Position numbers and translations under genes: made by a program
Assembly: GCA_965203855.1 (NCBI GenBank)
Contig: CBDBDN010000008.1
Location: 571,677 to 635,676, forward strand
Reading direction: 5' to 3'
Origin: Bin87 sp965203855
Lineage (GTDB): Bacteria > Chloroflexota > Dehalococcoidia > Lucifugimonadales > UBA3495
Length of the DNA stretch: 64,000 nucleotides
Shown here: positions 58,744 to 64,000 of the stretch, piece after piece
Numbering within the stretch: the stretch's first letter is position 1
How the letters are laid out: each line of letters begins with the position of its first letter
The notes under the pieces: model-generated
Database searches by the model: none
The model's input: only the letters and a program-made list of their open reading frames with translations
Told to the model about the DNA's origin: nothing

Positions 58744-59771
58744 CTATCGGTTGTCGGATCCCTGGTAATTGATTGTGGATGACCTTACCTGCGTGTGTTG
58801 CTGTAGTCCTGCTCTTTCGGCAAGGTTTGCGATGTGCTCTTGCGCGTCACTCTGACTCCGGACCCGAGGCCCAACGATGATTGCGGATCCGGACCTGAAA
58901 ATGCCGTCATCAGGGCTGGTGGACAGATGCTTGTGCTTGTGATACGCACGAAATTGTCCGTCATTGTATTCCGTATGTTGCTTCACCGTTCCGTTGTTGC
59001 CTTCGGGCAGGACGACGATCCTGGACTCGCCTTCGTAGTCGTAGGCTTCGCTCTTGTACAGATAGTTGAGCAGATTCAGCTGCTCCCGGATGACGAGTTT
59101 CGCTTCCTGCTCCTCCGCTTCGTTGCGCAGTTTCCTGATCGACTCCAGAACGCCTTGTTGGTATCGCTCTATGATGGCGAAGGTTTCCCATGCCTCCTTT
59201 TCGCCGTACCGCACTGCGTGCAAAGTGCTGGCGGGGATCCGCACAACCAGCGATACACCGTCGCCGTCGTTGCCGTAACTGCGCCAGAGTGCCAGGTTGT
59301 CGGCTGCTTTGCATGGGATTTCGTCATTGTGTGGCGTGACGAAAGATGCGATGTAGGCGTATTGCGCCCTCCCGCCGGACCGTCGTTCTGGACGTATCAA
59401 TCCAAGCGACTCGGCCTTGTCCAGTCCGATGCTGGCTCGGTACAGGTACAAACCCTCGTCCGGATCGTTGAACGCGGCGGATGAGTACATACGCAGATGG
59501 GCGTATTTTTCTCCGCGTGGCAGGTGTTTTCCAGCAAATGGATTGCGGTTTCTACTTTGGTGTAGTGGACGACTTGGATGGTGGAACCGGCGGTGTCATC
59601 GCCGGCCCGTACGTGCTTGTCGCTTATGATCTTGGACGCCACGTTGGCCGTTGCTTCCGCCACCGCAGTTCGGATTCCGCCGGGAACGGCGCGTGGGCTA
59701 TGGGATGTCGTGATGCGCGCTATGGCTTCTTCGAGTATGCTGATCTGCTGGTCGGTTTCGCTGAAGTCCAT
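58744..59771 (-). pseudogene. DUF2971 family protein, frameshifted
   Basis: The 5' frame begins at ATG 59771 (MDFSETDQQISILEEAIARI) and reaches VVHYTKVETAIHLLEN, the DUF2971 HYT opening. One base out of frame, the sequence resumes PRGEKYAHLRMYSSAAFNDPDEG and continues to the TGA near 58744 (ALWRSYGNDGDGVSLVVRIP, EAYDYEGESRIVVLPE). The shift falls near a GGAAAACACC stretch around 59530. DUF2971 proteins are common in defence islands; their function is unknown. It starts 28 bases after the JAB-E1 stop. Confidence 0.75.
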
Positions 59772-59799
59772 TTGTCCGCTTCTCCTGACGCCTCTGCGC

Positions 59800-61179
59800 T
59801 CACTGCTTGATGTAGGATGGCTTGACCCTGTCACCGCCGGCTTTACGCGCCGGAAACGGGCAGTAGTCGTGGCAACGTTCATTGATTACGCGGGTCTGCC
59901 CAGTGATGAATTGGCATTCCTGCTGTTTTACTTCAGGCCACCAGTCCGGGCTGAGCAGATACCGCAACATCAAGTTGACGGCTATGCCCGCCACGCCAAG
60001 GCTGAACGGGAACACGTTCTGTCCTTCCTGCCGGCTTGCTTTGGGCAACGCGCTGATGTAGGAAGGATTGTCCAGAGAGCCGTCCAGCTCCGCGCTCACC
60101 ATGCCGGTATTGTACTGTCCGTTGCAACGCAGGCACTGGTGATACGGAGTTACAATGTGCGCCCGCCAGTGGGCGTGGCTGAACTGTCCGTGACGGTTCA
60201 GCGGGCCGACGTTCACACCGCAATCGATGACGGGTACTAGGTGTGCGTTGGCGATGTGATTCAGAACGTCCCGGGCTACGGGCCGGTCCACGCAACTGAA
60301 GACTATGTCGCAGTCCAGAGCCGCCAGGTAGGCGTCATTGTTCTGCGCTGGCAGGGGCACCACGGTGATTTGGGGCCGGTCTGCGGTGGCGTGAAGTTCC
60401 ATCCAGTCTTTCGCCAGTTCCACCTTCAGTCTGCCAATGTCGCCTGGTGTCCCGTAGAGTAGGCGGTCCAAGTTGTGCGGCTCCACACGGTCCGGGTCGA
60501 TGAGGGTCAGATAGCGCACCCCGATGCGGGACATGGCTTCGGCGACGATGCAGCCGACGCTACCTAGTCCTACGATGCCGACGCGTAGCCGCGAGATGTC
60601 GTTCTGCGTCTGGTCGCCCCAGCTGTCATGGGTTCGCTTTAGAACCTCGCGCCGGGGGCTTGGACTGACCTGCCGGTCGTTGAATCTCAACGTGTAGAAT
60701 TTGGGGCCGGCAATGCGAGTCTTGTCGCACCAGTCCGGCTGGCTTTGCCCCTTGCGCCAGAAGCGGGCGCTCCAGTAACCGTCGCTGCCGACGGTAAGCC
60801 CGACTAATGGCAACCCGGCGGCGCCGGCGACAGGGGCCAGAATTTTCTGTTCGGCCCTGGCGTCGGCAACGCTCAACGGCTGCCATCCGGGATGTGGATG
60901 GCTGTGCATGAACGCCAGACCGGAGCCGCGCCGACAGGCTTCCGCAACGGCTCTGGCCGCGTAGCGGGATTGGAAGCTGGCGTTGCCGTGTAGGTCGCGC
61001 TCGCCGGGTTCCGGTGTGATGATCCGGTCGATCAGAGCGGTGACTCGGTGCGCTCCGGTAGCAGGTTGCCACAGGGCAAAGCAGAGGTCCTCTTGCCGCT
61101 CTCCTTTTCGGATGTGTTGTAGGAGGTGGTCGGAGGCGGTTTCGTTGGCCTCTGCGGTGAGGGCTGCTTCGTATTTCAT
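59800..61179 (-). CDS. JAB deubiquitinase-E1 (ThiF) adenylyltransferase fusion
   Basis: A 459-residue bifunctional protein. Residues ~1-150 are a JAB/JAMM metalloprotease: LAFMHSHPHPGWQPLSVADA supplies His-x-His, Ser and Asp, though with eight rather than the canonical seven residues before the Ser; an upstream Glu lies in ITPEPGERD. Residues ~190-430 are an E1/ThiF domain: RVGIVGLGSVGCIVAEAMSR (nucleotide loop), LIDPDRVEPHNLDRLLYG (Asp and Arg of the adenylation site), DIGRLKVELA (Lys). CLRC and CHDYC may bind zinc. It would adenylate the C-terminus of the Ubl at 61619 and also cleave conjugates or process precursors. Its ATG overlaps the upstream stop (ATGA). Confidence 0.88.
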   Translation of the reverse strand: MKYEAALTAEANETASDHLLQHIRKGERQEDLCFALWQPATGAHRVTALIDRIITPEPGERDLHGNASFQSRYAARAVAEACRRGSGLAFMHSHPHPGWQPLSVADARAEQKILAPVAGAAGLPLVGLTVGSDGYWSARFWRKGQSQPDWCDKTRIAGPKFYTLRFNDRQVSPSPRREVLKRTHDSWGDQTQNDISRLRVGIVGLGSVGCIVAEAMSRIGVRYLTLIDPDRVEPHNLDRLLYGTPGDIGRLKVELAKDWMELHATADRPQITVVPLPAQNNDAYLAALDCDIVFSCVDRPVARDVLNHIANAHLVPVIDCGVNVGPLNRHGQFSHAHWRAHIVTPYHQCLRCNGQYNTGMVSAELDGSLDNPSYISALPKASRQEGQNVFPFSLGVAGIAVNLMLRYLLSPDWWPEVKQQECQFITGQTRVINERCHDYCPFPARKAGGDRVKPSYIKQ

Positions 61180-61547
61180 ACATCCTTCCAGATGCGGCCG
61201 ATGTGTTCCTTCACGTACACGCTCATGTGTTTGGTGGGGCGGCGGTCCCAGAAATCGCCTGGTGGCCGGCTCATTGCCAGCCATTGTCGTCCTTCCGGAT
61301 CCTGGTAGATTTCCTTGGCGCCGCCGCGCCCGTCGTCAAGTGGCGGGGATATGTGCACCCAGTGCGGCGGATATTCCGGGTACTCGCCGTCAGGGTTGCT
61401 GACGCCGATGTGGACGGTTTTGCCGGCGTGGGAACCGCATTCCATTTGATATTCGAAAGCGATGACCGTGCCCTGATTCCATTCAAAGACCTGTGTGGGG
61501 TAGCCGGAACCTTCCAGTTCCATGCGGATGCGCTCCGTTTGGTTCAT
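61176..61547 (-). CDS. Putative E2/RWD-like protein of the ubiquitin-like operon
   Basis: A 123-residue protein between the Ubl and JAB-E1 genes. The predicted order is helix (RIRMELEGSG), four strands (TQVFEWNQ, VIAFEYQME, KTVHIGVSNP, HWVHISPP), the loop WLAMSRPPGDFWDRR and a C-terminal helix (MSVYVKEHIGRIW). This order, with YPPHWVHI in place of the E2 YP-x-x-PP motif, fits the E2/UBC fold. The only cysteine (MECGSH) is in strand three, not at the usual catalytic position, so it may be a catalytically inactive E2-like/RWD partner. It is translationally coupled to the JAB-E1 gene. Confidence 0.6.
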   Translation of the reverse strand: MNQTERIRMELEGSGYPTQVFEWNQGTVIAFEYQMECGSHAGKTVHIGVSNPDGEYPEYPPHWVHISPPLDDGRGGAKEIYQDPEGRQWLAMSRPPGDFWDRRPTKHMSVYVKEHIGRIWKDV

Positions 61548-61570
61548 GGTGAAATAACCTCTTTGCGCGC

Positions 61571-61598
61571 GACCGCCAGCGCGTAACTGCTGGCGGTC
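61571..61598 (-). promoter_or_regulatory. Strong hairpin between the Ubl and E2-like genes
   Basis: A perfect 10-bp stem (GACCGCCAGC with its complement) and an eight-base loop (GCGTAACT) lie 20 bases after the Ubl stop and about 24 before the E2-like ATG. No U-tract follows. It probably stabilises or attenuates the transcript so that the Ubl is made in excess over the enzymes (inference). Confidence 0.6.
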
Positions 61599-61618
61599 AC
61601 GGTTACGCAGTTTTGGCG

Positions 61619-61873
61619 TCAGGCTACCTGGGTCGGCGTGTTCGGAAGGGCGATGAAAATGTTGTCCTTCTCTAGGTCGACTTGTTCGTTCGGCCCGTAC
61701 TCCCTGTCATCGACAAGGATGCTTTTCAGGATGTACTCGTCCGGTGCGCCTGCGATTGCGTTGTGCTTTTCAGCCAGTTCCAGGATGTCGTGGGCTACCA
61801 CGAAGCGGAACGACATTTGCATCTCGTCCCCGTTGACCTTCAGCGTGTAGACGCCGTTGTTCGGAGTGATCAT
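61619..61873 (-). CDS. Ubiquitin-like protein (multi-ubiquitin domain type, single copy)
   Basis: An 84-residue single-domain protein. It reads GVYTLKVNGDEMQMSFRFVVAHDILELAEKH, then DEYILKSILVDDREYGPNEQVDLEKDNIFIALPN, fitting the beta-grasp pattern (two strands, helix, ILVDDREYGPNE, final strand IFIAL). The tail ends TPTQVA rather than Gly-Gly, so activation would be at Ala or after trimming. It is the first gene of the operon, with GGAG/AGGAAG before the ATG. Position beside an E2-like protein and a JAB-E1 enzyme strongly supports a ubiquitin-like role. Confidence 0.75.
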   Translation of the reverse strand: MITPNNGVYTLKVNGDEMQMSFRFVVAHDILELAEKHNAIAGAPDEYILKSILVDDREYGPNEQVDLEKDNIFIALPNTPTQVA

Positions 61874-62089
61874 GGTGCTTCCTCTCCTTCTTCGGTTGAG
61901 GCTTGGCGGTAATTGGCGAGGTTTCCGAGCCCTCGTCGTAAGAATTAGGCATCCTGACGGTCCTGTCCGATGCGTTCATTTTCCCTGTTGACGCGGGGAC
62001 AGGGTTTCCCCCGCAGGCGTAACTGGACGCCATGAACAACATCCATATTACCACCCGATTTTGCCGAAAAGTAGGTAACGTCATATGGT
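61874..62089. other. Upstream region of the ubiquitin-like operon
   Basis: No convincing gene. A GCGGGG/CCCCGC stem at 61993-62014 and a TAATAT element near 62045-62050 on the minus strand are the only candidate control elements. An open minus-strand frame here overlaps the Ubl out of frame and looks non-coding. Confidence 0.4.
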
Positions 62090-62160
62090 TAGGGTTATTC
62101 AAAACTCGGGACGACTCGGAATGCGTTGCGAATTTCGTCGCTTTCGTGAGCTACTTCCGC
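62090..62160 (+). repeat. Direct repeat at the right edge of the ubiquitin-like island
   Basis: The partner of 57638-57708: 22 identical bases, then imperfect similarity for ~50 more. Same orientation, 4.45 kb apart. Confidence 0.8.
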
Positions 62161-62280
62161 TTGGCAGCGGGATTGCGGTTCTGCGTTGGATACCTGCTGC
62201 CTCGGATGGCTGGGGGGGCGCGCGGCGGTTACGCTGCCGGCGTGGTGTGCTGCTGGGGGAGTATAATACGCGCCTGCTCG

Positions 62281-64000
62281 TCAATCAGGCCGCTTATGCC
62301 GTAGCTCCCGGCGGATGGCTTCGCACAGCTTGATCTGCCCCGTGTCGGACGGCAAACTGTCCCGCACGCCGGCGGCCGCCTGTTCCGCAGCGGCGCACAG
62401 CGACGCCAGCGCCCGGTGGTGAGCGTTCCCCGTATCGTAGCGCGGGATGGGCACGGCGCGCCAGATGTGATGCAGGAAATGACGGTCAGACTTGCGGCTG
62501 TCCTGATACGCCTGCTGGAGGCAGTCGGCGTTGAGCAGCGCGGTGAGATACGCTGCCTCGTCGGTGGTTTTGCAGATTAGCCAGTAAGTTTGGTGGCCGA
62601 CGATGTGGTTGGGCGTCGCCATTGCCGCGCGCAACATTTGTCCTGATGAATTGTACACTACCTTCGTTAATGTATTGCCGTACCGGTTGGGGTCAATCTG
62701 GGTGAGTAGTTTGCCCTGGTGGTTAATCTGTTCCCATAGGTTTTGGGGAGTGCTTTGTCCCTATCCCCCGGTTAGGCCGGTAGGCAGTCGAGTCCGCCCA
62801 ACTCCAGTATTCATCCACATCCCGTCGGGCGTCCAAATCCCGTTGGGCGGTTAAGGGGATGATAACTTTGCTGACTTCCCCTCGCAGCGTGTAGGCCAGC
62901 AGGTCTCGCGAATAGACGGCATCGCTGATGTAGCGTTCCGGCACACTGCCGGCCGTGCCGTTGAATGTTGGCCAATTTTCGTGGGTTGATTCGTCGGTAA
63001 CGAAAGAAATGCGCCTACCTTTCCGGCCGGTGACTTTGGCGATTTTGACCAGGCTGTACGGCACCAGCGTAGCCCCGTTGCGGAAATCAGGTTTGCCGCC
63101 GGTAAAGTATTCCGACCGTTCCGCCGGGAAGCCGGCCGGTTTGGCGACGATTTCCGAATTGGCCTGCGCCGTGGAAGCATCATCGGCGCGGCGCACCCGC
63201 CGGCCGTCCTTATTTATCATTCTGGTCTGCGCGGGGCCGCCGGCGGGGGCTTTGCCTTGGATCAGGGCGCAGGATTTGGCGCCGGTAAAGGGAGCATCTT
63301 TGAGTTCGCTGAAGTCCAGAAACTCCGCATTCCACAACCGGCTCTACTGCCGCACCCGTTCCCAGTTGCTGCCCTTGACGGCGGCGCTGTTCAATACCCA
63401 GGCCACGCGGTTGTCGGCGTCAGCGCGCAGGTACATTTCGCGGCAGCGGATGACGAACAGCCCGCCGATGTCAAAGCCGGTGTTGGCCTTGCCGCCGGGC
63501 CACAGGTTCATATTGCCGATGAGCTGCTCCAGTTCCCGCTTTCGGCTCTCCACCTGGATATTGCTCATCAGCACCCAGGTCGGGTTGACCAGGATGCGGT
63601 CCACCTTGCGCTCCTTGAGGGCTGCGGGGGACACGCTGTTGAAAATGTACCAGGCCCAGACGCTGTTGCCTTCCTCCCTGATGACTTCCCGCAGGGTTTC
63701 GTAAGTGCGGGCCAGGGTTTGGCGGTCCGATTCCAGCAGAGGCCGTCCAGGGTGTCGGCGGGCAGGGGCTGGCCCAGGTTGGCGGTAGCCACGAAGCGCT
63801 GCACCTTGGCGCCGAAGCCGGGGCGGGCCGCCCACTGGGTAGGTATTTGCAGATAGCGCCCGGCGCGGGATTCCAGGGTGTGGTAGGGCAGCCCGGCGGT
63901 GTTGGCCAGTTCCATACCCCGTGGGTGTAGATCAGGGAGTCGCCCTGGTAGATTTGCAGGGCTTCGCTGCCGGCGGCCGGCTTGGCGGGCAGGGCGCGCA
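62281..64000 (-). pseudogene. Broken DNA methylase (Type I/IIG-like), runs off the window
   Basis: Minus-strand pieces in at least three frames assemble into one protein. From the right: IYQGDSLIYTHG, a shift, ELANTAGLPYHTLESRAGRYLQIP, a shift near 63745, then LLESDRQTLARTYETLREVIREEG. RILVNPTWVLMSN follows, a motif IV with Thr in place of the second Pro. Next come GFDIGGLFVIRCREMYLRA, an in-frame TAG at 63346-63344, WNAEFLDFSELKDAPFTG and SYFTGG-type ERSEYFTGGKPDF. After a shift near 62755 it reads NLWEQINHQGKLLTQIDPNRYGN and NHIVGHQTYWLICKTTDEAAYLTALLNA, to the stop at 62281. It is non-functional as read; dense errors near the edge raise the possibility of assembly faults. Confidence 0.75.

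Noticed and set aside
61770..62102. 110-codon minus-strand frame overlapping the Ubl gene
   Set aside because: Low-complexity, out of frame with the better-supported Ubl, and without a start signal.
48856..63346. Amber readthrough (pyrrolysine or suppressor) explaining in-frame TAG codons at 49197 and 63346
   Set aside because: Both genes have other signs of decay or duplication, other genes use TAG as a normal stop, and no pylTS-like genes are present.

Overview
The window is GC-rich bacterial chromosome, most likely from an uncultivated Chloroflexota (SAR202/Dehalococcoidia-like) lineage. That placement is an inference from gene content: a GuaB3-type IMP dehydrogenase relative, a DUF3090/SCO1664 gene pair, many Uma2 and beta-propeller proteins, a UGSC-type selenoprotein, and a dispersed intergenic palindrome of the form ATTCCGGC-nnnn-GCCGGAAT. 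No rRNA or tRNA gene was seen. No plasmid or phage structural genes were seen.

Layout. 0-5.9 kb: start of dnaE, a two-gene UGSC module whose second member reads through an in-frame UGA, guaB3, and an SMP-30 family lactonase. 5.9-9.8 kb: a 967-residue N6-adenine methylase-like protein divergent from two small helical proteins. 10-21.5 kb: mostly plus-strand genes, namely a BNR-type propeller, an RCC1-repeat/sugar dehydrogenase lipoprotein, a stand-alone AsnC-type domain, three tandem Uma2 genes, an M42 peptidase, an MBL-fold hydrolase, an M16 peptidase and an HpcH/HpaI aldolase. An Ldh-family oxidoreductase lies among them on the minus strand. 21.6-30 kb: hflK-hflC, a HAD phosphatase, DUF3090/SCO1664 and a nitrate/nitrite transporter. 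28-34 kb: a nitrate assimilation cluster (transporter, NADH-dependent electron-transfer flavoprotein, molybdopterin nitrate reductase, divergent sirohaem nitrite reductase). 34-44 kb: comM/yifB, secreted hypotheticals, a DUF3500 protein, a PIN/Phd toxin-antitoxin pair, a two-gene restriction-modification system and two thioredoxin-fold lipoproteins. 44.4-47 kb: decayed IS30-type and IS5-type transposases. 47.4-57.6 kb: nicotinate phosphoribosyltransferase, a second copy of the helical-pair/methylase module split by brnTA and two duplicated lipoproteins, and a fused ETF beta-alpha gene. 57.6-62.2 kb: an island with visibly lower GC, bounded by direct repeats, carrying a ubiquitin-like conjugation operon (Ubl, E2-like protein, JAB-E1 fusion, frameshifted DUF2971 protein, small hypothetical). 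62.3-64 kb: a broken DNA methylase.

Most notable: (1) the ubiquitin-like island; (2) the UGSC selenoprotein, whose SECIS-like hairpin carries a GGUCU loop exactly 18 nt after the UGA; (3) a three-gene methylase/helical-pair module present twice with matching promoters; (4) secreted-protein genes with C14 and C16 tracts in their 5' coding regions, suggesting phase variation. Many genes at 44-50 and 58-64 kb carry single-base frameshifts. Some of these, especially at the right edge, could be assembly errors and need read-level checking.
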